DNA of 42,113 bases from Pirellulaceae bacterium (GTDB lineage: Bacteria > Planctomycetota > Planctomycetia > Pirellulales > Pirellulaceae), in assembly GCA_016784735.1 (NCBI GenBank), contig JADHUC010000068.1:1-42113 (forward strand), written 5' to 3'. The notes under the pieces were generated by a model, which worked only from the letters and a program-made list of their open reading frames with translations, made no database searches and had not been told where the DNA came from. Within the stretch, counting starts at the first letter, position 1. Each line of letters starts with the position of its first letter. The translations under genes and the position numbers were made by a program. Of this stretch, positions 15,609 through 24,369 are shown in pieces.

Positions 15609-18392
15609 GATCTGATCGCCGACGCTTTCGTCTGCGGTCTTCGCCTCCTCGGTTGCCGGCGTTTCTTCCGGCTCGTCGTCAGGGACGTTTGGCTCGCCCT
15701 CAGCAGGAACCGCCTCGTCTGTCACCTGGAATGTCTGCGCGGATACGGGTTGTAGCTGCACACCCTCGCGTCGATCCGGCTCAGGCCCCTCGTCCCGGAA
15801 CGCCTGATCGAGCCATTCGAGCGGCACGGCGGGCGGCGGCGAGACCCCATCCAATGGCTCGAACTCCAATTCCGAAATCGGCACGTCGATCCAGTGGCCT
15901 TGCTCGTCCAGTTGCATGACGCCTAACTCGCGCATGAGCACCATCCGGTAAGCGTAGTGATTAAGCCAGACGCTCATGAGGTTGTTTTGCGTGTTGCGCA
16001 GATCCGAAAGGGCGTCCATGAAATTCCGCGCCGCCGTGGGACCGAACTGCACGGCGGGCTGCCCGGGTTCAGCCGGGGCCGCCGGTTCGTTCAACTCCTC
16101 TTGGGTCAAGTCCACGCGCCGAATCGAGATCGCGGCCGCCCGGCGTTGGATTTCCAGGTTGATGCGAAGCCGTTCCAGGTTGCGTAGAGAGTTGGACAGA
16201 TTGCGATCAACGGAGTCCATGGATTGAATATAGGTGCGTCGATCCCGTTGGTAGTCAATCAGCGACTGGCGGTAGTTGTTGCGTTCCAACAGCCGAGTGA
16301 GCGGTGCATCGAACTGCACACCTGCCCGCAGGGTTCCCGTCGGCGCTCGAAAACTGACGGGGTTGTTTCGGGCTGTGGAGATATCCCCGTCCAGAACAAC
16401 GTTCACCTGGGACTGCAGCGCGTCGGCATTGAAGGCAATCAACCGCCACGTGTCCACCAATTCTGCACGACTGTTCATGATGTCGAGCCGATTGGCCAGC
16501 GCGATTTGAAACGCCGTCTCGGAGTCCAACTCGACCGGTTCCACTACCACCGATTCCAGCCTGATGCGGCCCTGCACCAACATCGCCTCGCCCGCCAGAC
16601 GGTACATCTCGCCGAGCCAAACCACGAGATCGGCCGTTGTCTGCGGCCGCGTATCTGGAAGCAAGCCATCCCGCAGCGAGTCCAGTTTGGGTGAAAGGCC
16701 CTGAAATCGAGTTTGCAGGTCTGCGAGCGAATCCGCCAGGAGCTTTCGTTCTTTCTGGAACAGCGATCGCTCGGCGTCGGTCATCGTCTCCGCGCGTTCG
16801 ACGGCCATCTGTTCCATGTGACTCCGGTCTCCCTCGATGTCCGTGAGACGCTCCTCGAATTGTTGCCGCAGGCCAACCAATCGCTTCAGCAGGTCTTCGA
16901 GCGAGTTCAGTTCCGGCTCTTCGGGCAGTTCCCCCAGTTCGTCCTGGAATTCCGCAATCCCGGCCTGCAGGGTAGATGTCTGGGGGGCGACCAACTGGAA
17001 TTGCCTGATGACTTGGTCGTCCAATACGACGGGCAGCTTCGGCGGCAACCCCAGCGTTCCCATGACGTAGTTGTGCTGAGCCAGGAGCAGACCGTCTTTC
17101 TCTTGCAGCAGATTCGCGCGATCGGTTTCGATGTTCTGCCGGAATTGGTCGACCTGAGCCAGGTCGATGACGCCGGCGTCCAGGTATGCCTCCAGCAGTC
17201 GCAACGTGCGCAGTTTGAGATTGAGGCTATCCTCTGTGTTGCGGATTTGCTGGAGTCGCTGCAGCAAACCGAGAAGTCCTGAAACCTGGCCTTCACCGCC
17301 GCCTGCGAAGCCCGCACCACCGCCACCGGCACCGGCGCCACCAGCACCGCCAAATCCGCCGCGCCCAAACCCGGTCGCTTCTCCCACGCCGCCCAGACCG
17401 CCGGATCCCGTGCCCGTGAAGCCGGTAAGGCCGGTGTTGCCCAGAAAACCACCTCGACGCGTCGGCCCGCTGACGGAGTCTCCGACCACGACCCCGGTGT
17501 ACAGCCCGTGGCGGTACCGTTCGAAGGCTCGCAGGTTTCCCAACAGAAGGCGTTCCACAATGGTCAGCCGCTCCATGGCCACGTCCCTTCCCGCCCCGCG
17601 CAGCAGGGGTTGGACGAGTGACAGGTTCGCGATTGAACCGGCAAGGTTTCCGCCGCCGGACGTGAATTCCCAGGTAAACTGGTTGGCGAATCCCACGAGC
17701 ATTTGGCCGGCCGTGGCAAACTGGCGCCGCAGTTGCACATCGGTCGCAGTCGTGTGCGTGTTCGAATCCCCGATTCTCGCGCCCGGGATTACGCCGTTGC
17801 CACGAATCAGCCGAGGCTGGCCCAGTTCGCCCGAGTGATTCTGCGTCGTGTCGGTGCCGCCGAAGAACTGGGTATCGAGGCGGAATCGCTCGGCGCTGAC
17901 ATCCAACGCCGAGAGATAGATCGTCTCAAGCTGCCTCTGGTAACTTGGCGAATGCATGTACGTTAGTCGCAGCGCCGAGTCGACGGTCAAGATGACCTCG
18001 TCCTTCTCGTTCATCTCGGCGTAGTCAGGCAGGTAGTCCCGCCAGCAGGGGTTTTCCAGCTCTATCCGGTCGCCGTTACGGTGCCAGCGTGGCCACCCCT
18101 TTTTGCAGTCCACCCAGTGCATGTATTGATGTGACGCTGGATCGTCGGGCGGCATCGGTGGATGATCGGGGTCGTAAGGATCGTAATACCGGCTGCGCGG
18201 GTCCAATTCCACAGAGAAACCTTGCAGCTCCCACCCCAGATCATTGGACTTCTCTGCGACCAGATCGTGGACCTCGGAATCCGCCTTTTGCCGGAACTGC
18301 CGACGACTACACCCGAGCGTTCCGACGATAACGGCGCCTACGAGCGCAAGCGCGAGCCACAAGAATGGACGAATCGACTTGATCGACCTCAC
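15585..18392 (-). CDS. TolC-like outer-membrane efflux protein, lipoprotein-like start
   Basis: 935 residues from a GTG at 18392 with a G-rich ribosome site. The start has a hydrophobic segment ending in GTLGC (Cys28), a plausible lipobox. The body shows helical efflux-protein patterns: SPSYQRQLETIYLSALDVSAERFRLD, QPLLRGAGRDVAMERLTIVERLLLGNLRAFERYRH, GVIDLAQVDQFRQNIETDRANLLQEKDGLLLAQHNYV and ETAFQIALANRLDIMNSRAELVDTWRLIAFNA. A Gly-rich insert of about 55 residues (313-368) interrupts the first half, and there is a long acidic tail. Typical TolC is about 450-500 residues, so this is the large planctomycete form. It is the best candidate for the outer-membrane partner of the adaptor and permease encoded at 7.7-11.2 kb, although a sigma-kinase pair lies between. 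The 3' end overlaps the kinase gene by 24 bases. Confidence 0.9.
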   Translation of the reverse strand: MRSIKSIRPFLWLALALVGAVIVGTLGCSRRQFRQKADSEVHDLVAEKSNDLGWELQGFSVELDPRSRYYDPYDPDHPPMPPDDPASHQYMHWVDCKKGWPRWHRNGDRIELENPCWRDYLPDYAEMNEKDEVILTVDSALRLTYMHSPSYQRQLETIYLSALDVSAERFRLDTQFFGGTDTTQNHSGELGQPRLIRGNGVIPGARIGDSNTHTTATDVQLRRQFATAGQMLVGFANQFTWEFTSGGGNLAGSIANLSLVQPLLRGAGRDVAMERLTIVERLLLGNLRAFERYRHGLYTGVVVGDSVSGPTRRGGFLGNTGLTGFTGTGSGGLGGVGEATGFGRGGFGGAGGAGAGGGGAGFAGGGEGQVSGLLGLLQRLQQIRNTEDSLNLKLRTLRLLEAYLDAGVIDLAQVDQFRQNIETDRANLLQEKDGLLLAQHNYVMGTLGLPPKLPVVLDDQVIRQFQLVAPQTSTLQAGIAEFQDELGELPEEPELNSLEDLLKRLVGLRQQFEERLTDIEGDRSHMEQMAVERAETMTDAERSLFQKERKLLADSLADLQTRFQGLSPKLDSLRDGLLPDTRPQTTADLVVWLGEMYRLAGEAMLVQGRIRLESVVVEPVELDSETAFQIALANRLDIMNSRAELVDTWRLIAFNADALQSQVNVVLDGDISTARNNPVSFRAPTGTLRAGVQFDAPLTRLLERNNYRQSLIDYQRDRRTYIQSMDSVDRNLSNSLRNLERLRINLEIQRRAAAISIRRVDLTQEELNEPAAPAEPGQPAVQFGPTAARNFMDALSDLRNTQNNLMSVWLNHYAYRMVLMRELGVMQLDEQGHWIDVPISELEFEPLDGVSPPPAVPLEWLDQAFRDEGPEPDRREGVQLQPVSAQTFQVTDEAVPAEGEPNVPDDEPEETPATEEAKTADESVGDQILRFLGRR

Positions 18393-18754
18393 GAAAGCCC
18401 CCCCAAGGGCCCAGGCTGAGGCGTTGCCCGAGCAGGAACAGAAACTGACACATCCACTTAGTTCCTCAATGAACGTCTATCGAACGTCAAGATGGGGGGA
18501 CTTTAGCGATATTACGGGAAGTACCAGTTTTGACGGGAAGCCTCGCGTCGAAGGGCCGTTGGTGTTAAGCTGGATGCCGTGCGCACCTGCCACGCGCACC
18601 TTCCTGAACTGCGATCTGGTGATTCGTGTAGCCCTTTAGCCAACTGCCGTGGACGTAGGCTTCCCTGTTGGAGTTCACGCTTCAGCGTGTCTTCGCGTGC
18701 TCAGGCAGAGATGCGCAGATGAAGCGTGAAATCCAACTGTCCGCGAGACAAGAC
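18393..18754. other. divergent intergenic region, 362 bp
   Basis: Between the TolC-like gene (leftward) and the second sigma factor (rightward). It should hold both promoters. The right part (18668-18736) is an inverted repeat, listed separately. No small gene is supported. Confidence 0.5.
18668..18736. repeat. palindromic repeat, type TTGGAGTTCACGCTTCA
   Basis: Arms TTGGAGTTCACGCTTCA (18668-18684) and TGAAGCGTGAAATCCAA (18720-18736), 16 of 17 pairing. Similar in layout to the element at 28074-28122 (TGGAGTCCAGGCTTCAGCCTG). Reading through it gives the sigma gene a false N-terminal extension. Confidence 0.85.
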
Positions 18755-19372
18755 ATGACCGACGGATTTGAATACGCTGGCGAACTGTATCAGCTACGCA
18801 GCGGCGGTGAAGAAGCGGTTGCCGAGCTGTTCGGCCGCTACAGGGAAAAGCTGCTGCGAATGATCGCTTTCCGGCTGGATAGCCGGATCATCGGCAAGGT
18901 GGATGGCGAGGACATTCTGCAGGACGCCTTTGTGGAAACCGCTCGCCGGATCCAGGACTACCTCGACCGACCCTCCGTGCCTTTCTTCGTTTGGCTTCGC
19001 CAGATCACCAGACAGGTATTGATCGACACTCACCGGCGGTATCTCGGAGCCAAGATGCGCGACGTCAATCAGGAGGTGGGTTTGTTTCACGGGGGATCGG
19101 CGGATACGACTTCAAGCGGCTTGGCCGCTCAATTGGCCGATAGCCTCACGTCGCCAAGCCAGTTTGCCGTGCGCGAAGAAATGGTCGCCGAGTTGCGAAC
19201 GGCCCTGGACGAACTCGACGAGATCGACCGAGAAGTGCTCGTGCTTCGACACCTGGAGGAACTCAGCAACAACGAGGTGGCTGAAATCCTGGGCATTGAC
19301 AAATATGCGGCAAGTAAACGTTACCTGCGGGCACTCGAGCGGCTGAGAGGCGCAATGCCTGTCGGCGTGTAA
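18755..19372 (+). CDS. planctomycete-type ECF sigma factor, partner of the second kinase
   Basis: 205 residues from ATG 18755; the frame is open to 18668 but the extra part is translated repeat. Region 2: LFGRYREKLLRMIAFRLDSRIIGKVDGEDILQDAFVETARRI. Spacer: FFVWLRQITRQVLIDTHRRYLGAKMRDVNQEV. Region 4: LDEIDREVLVLRHLEELSNNEVAEILGIDKYAASKRYLRALERLR. Clearly a paralog of the factor at 11964, and again followed by a kinase gene after 115 bases, so the pair probably arose by duplication. No strong ribosome site is seen. Control is probably by the adjacent kinase, as proposed for this sigma group. Confidence 0.92.
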   Translation: MTDGFEYAGELYQLRSGGEEAVAELFGRYREKLLRMIAFRLDSRIIGKVDGEDILQDAFVETARRIQDYLDRPSVPFFVWLRQITRQVLIDTHRRYLGAKMRDVNQEVGLFHGGSADTTSSGLAAQLADSLTSPSQFAVREEMVAELRTALDELDEIDREVLVLRHLEELSNNEVAEILGIDKYAASKRYLRALERLRGAMPVGV

Positions 19373-19384
19373 CCCCAGCCCGCG

Positions 19385-19432
19385 ATGTGGCATGGTCTCT
19401 GCGCTGTGGCATGGTCTCCCGACCATGCCACA
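19385..19432. repeat. palindrome TGTGGCATGGTC...GACCATGCCACA with an extra half copy
   Basis: Perfect 12-bp arms at 19405-19416 and 19421-19432 around TCCC, preceded by a direct copy of the left arm at 19385-19396. It begins 12 bases after the sigma stop, between sigma and kinase genes, the same relative place as the repeat at 12643 in the first pair. Confidence 0.85.
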
Positions 19433-19487
19433 GGATCGACCGGAGGTCTCCCGAATCGTCCCCGGTTCACTTTGACGTCAACGAATC

Positions 19488-22439
19488 ATGATCGATTCGA
19501 CCAGTGAACGCGATCCAGTGGAAATGCTGGCAGACGAGTTCGCCTCGCGATATAGAAATGGCGAATTCCCGTCGGTCGCGGAGTACGCAACAAAGTACCC
19601 AGAGTATGCTGGACGGATCGAGACGTTGTTTCCCACCGTCGCCATGATGGAGCAACTCCGGACCGAGGAGAAATCCAAACGCGCAGCCGCAGCCAGGCGA
19701 GCGGGGTTTGGCGGCCCACCGGATCACATTGGCGACTTCGACATCATTCGGGAAATCGGTCGCGGCGGCATGGGCATTGTGTACGAGGCCGAGCAGCGGT
19801 CGCTCGCCCGACGGGTCGCCGTCAAGGTGCTGCCCAAACACGTGCTCCTGCTCGACAAGCACTTGAAACGATTCCAACGCGAGGCGCAAACGGCTGCCAA
19901 ACTTCGACACACGAATATCGTTTCCGTATTTGGCGTGGGCGAACAGGACGGGCTGCACTACTACGTCATGCCGCTCATCCGAGGCATTGGACTAGACGAG
20001 ATCATCCGCGAGTTGTGCCGGGCCGATACCTCTGACCGAGACATCAAACGTGTTGTGCCGGCGCTCGTAGCAGACAAATTCCCAACGACAGAGTCGGCCG
20101 CTGGGAATGTGGGCGAAGCAACTTCCTCGTTTAACCGCAAGCCGGAGGCGTGCGCGTCCCCCCGCGCACGCCTCCGGCTTGCGGTTAAACGATCCCAATC
20201 GGGAGTCTGTTCTATTGGAGTTCCAGCGGGTAACTGGCGCACAGTGGCCCATTTCGGCATCCAGGCCGCCGAAGCTCTCGACCACGCGCACGTGCAGGGC
20301 ACGCTGCACCGCGACATCAAGCCCGGCAATCTGCTGGTCGACGCCGACGGTGTTGTCTGCGTGGCCGATTTTGGCCTCGCAAGAGCGGTGGATCACTCGG
20401 ACGTAAGCCGCAGCGGCGAAGTGGTCGGCACTTTGCGATACATGGCCCCCGAGCAAATGCGCGGCGATGCTGATGCGCGCAGCGACATCTATGCGTTGGG
20501 ACTGACGTTGTACGAGTTGCTGACACTCCAGCCGGCGTTCGATGACACAGACCTCAGGCGTTGCCAAAACGGCCAGCCAATTCGCCGGGAACCGGTTCAG
20601 CCGAGAAAGATGAACCGCACGATTCCGCGAGACCTTGAAACGATCATTCTGAAGTGTCTAGCCCCCGAGCCATCGAAACGTTACCAGACCGCGGCCGCGC
20701 TAGCAGCCGATTTGCGACGTTTGCTTGCCGACCGGCCGATTCGCGCTCGTCGAGCTTCTTCGATCGAACGCGTCTGGCGCTGGTGCCGCCGCAACCCGGC
20801 ACTGGCGGCTATGTCCGCACTGGCCGCAATATTGCTGATCGCCGTCGCGGCCACCGTAGTGACCGGCAGTATTCGAACGAGAAGAGCCTATGACGAGGCA
20901 AGCGGGGCATATGCGGACGCTAAGAAGTCGCTAAATCGGGCCGAGGCAACGTCACAATTGGCAATGGAGGTCCTGGACGATATCTACCTGCAGCTCTCGC
21001 CCGATCGCGACCGGATCTCGTCGGATGGCAGCCCAATTGGCGAAGACGAGGTCAAGCTGTCGCTTGATCGAGCCTCGACGCAATGGCAAGTCTCGAACGA
21101 GACGGCATTGCTGCTGGAGAATCTGCTCGTGTTCTACGACCGCTTGGCGGAGCAGACCCCGAGTGACTCGCAAGTGATGCTGGAATCGGCGATCGCCAGC
21201 CGGCGGGTCGGAGACATACGTCAGCGTCTTGGCCAAATGGATCAAGCGGAACGCGAATACGCACGGGCGGTCGAGAAACTCAAAGCGCTTATCGAATGGC
21301 CAGACGCAGACATCGCCATCCTCACGCAACTGGCCCGAACCCATAACGAGATTGGCAACGTCCGCTCGGCAAGACTCGAACATCGACGGGCGTATGAATC
21401 CCACGTACAATCCTTTTCCATTCTCCAGTCCGTCGAACCTGCCGACGGGTCTGCCGATCAGTACCGCCACGAACTTGCCCGCACGCTGTATTTCTTGGCC
21501 GGGAAACGTCTTGGTGGATTTGCCAGTCGGCGCGGGGATCAAACCAACGGGGACGCGACGGGTTCCGGGCCGCATCACTACAAGAGCAACGAATACCGCG
21601 AGAGGGCCATCGGCATCCTCGAAGATTTGACTCGCGAACATCCGGGCGTCGCGGATTACCGATTTCTTCTCGCGCTCTGCCACCGACTGTCGGGGATTGG
21701 CCCAGCGCCATGCCGAAGCACCAGCGCTGTACGATCCCGGCAGCAGGCAATTCAGATACTGACGGAACTCAAGGCACAGCATCCCAATGTTACCGACTAC
21801 CGATACGAACTAAGTGCAACCTACGCTGCCGTTCATGTCGGTTTGTACTCCTGGGAAAGCTGCTCCGAGATTCCGCCCGAAACCGAACACGATCTGCTCA
21901 AAGCACTGGTCGAGTTACGATGGCTTGTCACTCACAGCCCCACGATTCCGGAATACGCCCGTTCGCAGACAGTCGTGCTGGCCAAGCTGGGCACGGTGTG
22001 TTGGGAGAACGATCGTCTAAGAGACACGGAAGACTTTTTTCAGAAGGCCTTCGAAAAACAGAGTACTGTCGTGACAAACTTCCCCGACCTGCCGTCACAC
22101 AATCGCGTGCTTCTCGAGTTCGTGCGTCTGCGGTTGGGACAGGTTCGCTTCCAGCGCGACATCGACTCGCAAGATCCCGGTGCGTCGAGCGAGGCACGTA
22201 AACTGCTGGAAACGTCGATCGACAATCTCACCGAACTGACGAAGAGGCCCGAACTTGCGGAGGATCGACTCGCCTGGAGTTCGCTACAGTGCGCCTACGA
22301 AGTGCTCGGCCCCGAATACGCCAAAGCCAGCCAGAAGGAGAAGGCGGAAGAGGCCCAGAAGACAGGCGAGGAAATACGGAATCGCATGTCCGGCACACGA
22401 AAACGCCAACGACGCCGGCGAGCCCCACCTTCCATCTAG
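19488..22439 (+). CDS. membrane Ser/Thr protein kinase with TPR-like half, in-frame palindrome in kinase domain
   Basis: 983 residues. N-terminal planctomycete segment MIDSTSERDPVEMLADEF and ETLFPTVAMM. Kinase domain: Gly loop GRGGMG (91-96), Lys113, HRDIKPGN (274-281), DFG (294-296), APEQ, DIYALGLTLYELLT; all catalytic residues are present. The insert between helices D and E (about 178-249) contains residues 214-235 (FNRKPEACASPRARLRLAVK) that are the direct translation of a 64-bp perfect palindrome. Transmembrane helix at about 439-460, then a coiled region and degenerate TPR-like repeats (QRLGQMDQAEREYARAVEKLKALI). Paralog of the kinase at 12720 along nearly its whole length. Its stop codon shares CTAG with the stop of the convergent esterase-like gene. 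Confidence 0.94.
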   Translation: MIDSTSERDPVEMLADEFASRYRNGEFPSVAEYATKYPEYAGRIETLFPTVAMMEQLRTEEKSKRAAAARRAGFGGPPDHIGDFDIIREIGRGGMGIVYEAEQRSLARRVAVKVLPKHVLLLDKHLKRFQREAQTAAKLRHTNIVSVFGVGEQDGLHYYVMPLIRGIGLDEIIRELCRADTSDRDIKRVVPALVADKFPTTESAAGNVGEATSSFNRKPEACASPRARLRLAVKRSQSGVCSIGVPAGNWRTVAHFGIQAAEALDHAHVQGTLHRDIKPGNLLVDADGVVCVADFGLARAVDHSDVSRSGEVVGTLRYMAPEQMRGDADARSDIYALGLTLYELLTLQPAFDDTDLRRCQNGQPIRREPVQPRKMNRTIPRDLETIILKCLAPEPSKRYQTAAALAADLRRLLADRPIRARRASSIERVWRWCRRNPALAAMSALAAILLIAVAATVVTGSIRTRRAYDEASGAYADAKKSLNRAEATSQLAMEVLDDIYLQLSPDRDRISSDGSPIGEDEVKLSLDRASTQWQVSNETALLLENLLVFYDRLAEQTPSDSQVMLESAIASRRVGDIRQRLGQMDQAEREYARAVEKLKALIEWPDADIAILTQLARTHNEIGNVRSARLEHRRAYESHVQSFSILQSVEPADGSADQYRHELARTLYFLAGKRLGGFASRRGDQTNGDATGSGPHHYKSNEYRERAIGILEDLTREHPGVADYRFLLALCHRLSGIGPAPCRSTSAVRSRQQAIQILTELKAQHPNVTDYRYELSATYAAVHVGLYSWESCSEIPPETEHDLLKALVELRWLVTHSPTIPEYARSQTVVLAKLGTVCWENDRLRDTEDFFQKAFEKQSTVVTNFPDLPSHNRVLLEFVRLRLGQVRFQRDIDSQDPGASSEARKLLETSIDNLTELTKRPELAEDRLAWSSLQCAYEVLGPEYAKASQKEKAEEAQKTGEEIRNRMSGTRKRQRRRRAPPSI
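20128..20191. repeat. 29-bp perfect inverted repeat translated inside the second kinase gene
   Basis: Arms 20128-20156 and 20163-20191 are perfect inverted copies with a 6-nt loop TCCCCC. The same element, with small changes, is intergenic at 11584-11644. Perfect pairing implies a recent insertion or strong selection on the DNA or RNA form. Confidence 0.96.
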
Positions 22440-24055
22440 TGCTCCGTCAGTAGAGTCTCACTCCGCAATCTGCACGCACGGTGCCCCACCCTACGCCGAC
22501 TCAATGGCGGCACGTCCGTGCGGAAGATGGATGCGGGCAACCCATCGCTGTTGACCAGGTTTGGGATCGCCGTGTCACTCCAGGCGAAGCGGACGGCGAC
22601 TGGCTTGTCCACGGCTTGGCTGTGGACCAAGACCGTATTTCCTTCGATCACTGCCGTCGCGGGATGGAAGACCTTGTCTTCTCCGGCAATGGTAAAATGC
22701 GTCGGTGCTTGGTCATCGCTGGTCGCCAGACCCTTTGCGGTATGCTTGAATCGAATCCGGATCTTGTTGTCCTCGACTGCCATCGACTCGTAGATCGGTC
22801 CGGCGTGCGGAATGTTTTGTCCGTAGACCGTGGCCAACGCCCAATGGGCCATTCGTCGGCCTACGTCCTGTTTGTTGGTGAAGTGCAATTCTTCCAGGTC
22901 GCCAATGTCCATGGTCGGCGCGACGCCCGTGTTGCGAAGCTCGTCCAAGACAAGCAACTGCGATTCACGCTGCAATGCGTACGCATCCTCGTGCTGTTTG
23001 GGCCACCGGTCGCACGGAAACGGGGCTGGTTGTACCATTCCGAACGAAAACGGTCCCTGTCCCCAACGGGAACGCCAATCGCAGATCATCGTCGACAGAA
23101 GGGCTCGACTGTGTTCCGCCCAGTAGAGATTCCCCAGCCCCTGGTAGGAAATCACGCCACGGATTCCGAAGGGGATCAACGGCGCGATCATTCCGTTGTA
23201 CAGACAAGCGGGCCGATGTCGGGATGTGCGCGGATCGTCCGGTTTGGCGGGACTGGGCGGCGTCTTTCTGCCTTGGCTCTCGGCATCGGCGGCCAACTGC
23301 TTCCAGCGTTTCAATTCGCGCTGGTAGTCTGCCATTGCTTGGTCCGCGTCATCATCGGCAATCGCGTCTTGCCACCACCGAAGGATCGGACGCAATGCAG
23401 GCTGCGAATCAAGCGCCTCTTTGCTGGTCCATGCTTCGACCCGAGTTCCGCCCAAATAGCTCTGCAACACGCCAACGGGAACGCCCTGTTCTTTGTGAAT
23501 TCGCCGCCCGAAGAAATAACCGATACCCGAAACGTCGCCTACGGTTCGAGGACTGCACGCAAACCAGTTGCCCACACAATCGTCTTGAGGCTCATCGGCT
23601 AGATTCAGCCTGACGGTGAAAAAGCGGATCTCCGGATACTTGGCGGCGGCAATCTCCTTTTTCGCATTGTCACAACGTTTCACCGGCCAGAAGATGTTGG
23701 ACGGTCCCGTACAGAACCAAACTTCGCCAACCAGCACATCGCGAACGATCCGTTCCGAACCCGAAGAAGTCCGCAGGCGGATTTCGATGGGTTCAGATCG
23801 GGCGGAAAGCGGGGGAAGCTGAACCTGCCAACCCCCGCCTTGCCCTACTTCGGCGGTTACGGTGTGACCGGCGACAGTCGCAACCACTTTCTCGCCAGGC
23901 TCTGCCCATCCCCACACTGGATTCGCGCGGTCCTGCTGCAGCACCATACCGTCGGAAATAACGGCAGGCAGGCGCAACTCGGCTGCCGCAACATTTGCGG
24001 ACAAGGTCAGCAAAAGCCCTGTCACAGCACCGCAACGCGAGAAGTTCATGGTCAT
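22436..24055 (-). CDS. sialate O-acetylesterase-like (SASA/SGNH) secreted protein, altered motif
   Basis: 539 residues from ATG 24055 (GGAG at 9 bases). Signal peptide ending ANVAAA. The family layout is clear: LPAVISDGMVLQQD...VWGWAEPGEKV, the nucleophile block GEVWFCTGPSNIFWPV (Ser119), LYNGMIAPLIPFGIRGV (about 285-301), and the His block MDIGDLEELHFTNKQDVGRRMA (His391). Family members normally have GQSNM and WYQGESN; here they read GPSNI and SYQGLGN (residues 303-309), so the GES part that helps the active site is missing while Ser and His remain. Activity may be reduced or changed. A cleft enzyme for acetylated sugars outside the cell is the family role. Convergent with the second kinase gene. 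Confidence 0.9.
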   Translation of the reverse strand: MTMNFSRCGAVTGLLLTLSANVAAAELRLPAVISDGMVLQQDRANPVWGWAEPGEKVVATVAGHTVTAEVGQGGGWQVQLPPLSARSEPIEIRLRTSSGSERIVRDVLVGEVWFCTGPSNIFWPVKRCDNAKKEIAAAKYPEIRFFTVRLNLADEPQDDCVGNWFACSPRTVGDVSGIGYFFGRRIHKEQGVPVGVLQSYLGGTRVEAWTSKEALDSQPALRPILRWWQDAIADDDADQAMADYQRELKRWKQLAADAESQGRKTPPSPAKPDDPRTSRHRPACLYNGMIAPLIPFGIRGVISYQGLGNLYWAEHSRALLSTMICDWRSRWGQGPFSFGMVQPAPFPCDRWPKQHEDAYALQRESQLLVLDELRNTGVAPTMDIGDLEELHFTNKQDVGRRMAHWALATVYGQNIPHAGPIYESMAVEDNKIRIRFKHTAKGLATSDDQAPTHFTIAGEDKVFHPATAVIEGNTVLVHSQAVDKPVAVRFAWSDTAIPNLVNSDGLPASIFRTDVPPLSRRRVGHRACRLRSETLLTEH

Positions 24056-24369
24056 GCGTGTTGTCTCCGGGCTTCTGTAAACGGGAAGCTAGTAACTCAA
24101 GAGGCAAATGGATCTCTCCCGTCACCCCGCTGCTTGCCAGCGGGGAACGGTGTTCAAAACCAGATCGCACTCCCGAAAACACGCCTCTCCCCTCCGCCCC
24201 ACGCCGCCCGAGGCGGCGTGGGGCGGAGGGGAGAGGTTCGTTCTTTGATGATGCGTCTGGTATTGAACATGGCTCCGCGGGGACAAGCCCCTGCGGTGGC
24301 CGGAAATCACGCAGATTGATGGCGCCGGCCGCGAACTCTCTACCGTTCGAGTTAGTAAGTTGACTGTGT
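24056..24369. other. intergenic region, 314 bp, mostly one large palindrome
   Basis: Lies between the DUF885 stop and the esterase-like start, both minus strand. Most of it (24152-24268) is the palindrome listed separately; the rest should hold the leader of the esterase-like gene. Confidence 0.5.
24152..24268. repeat. large GC-rich palindrome with 25-bp perfect core arms
   Basis: Core arms 24184-24208 and 24212-24236 pair perfectly around CGA, and outer arms GTTCAAAACCAGATCGCA (24152-24169) and TGCGTCTGGTATTGAAC (24252-24268) pair imperfectly. In RNA this would be a very stable hairpin and could terminate the DUF885 message. It may be another mobile palindrome. Confidence 0.88.
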
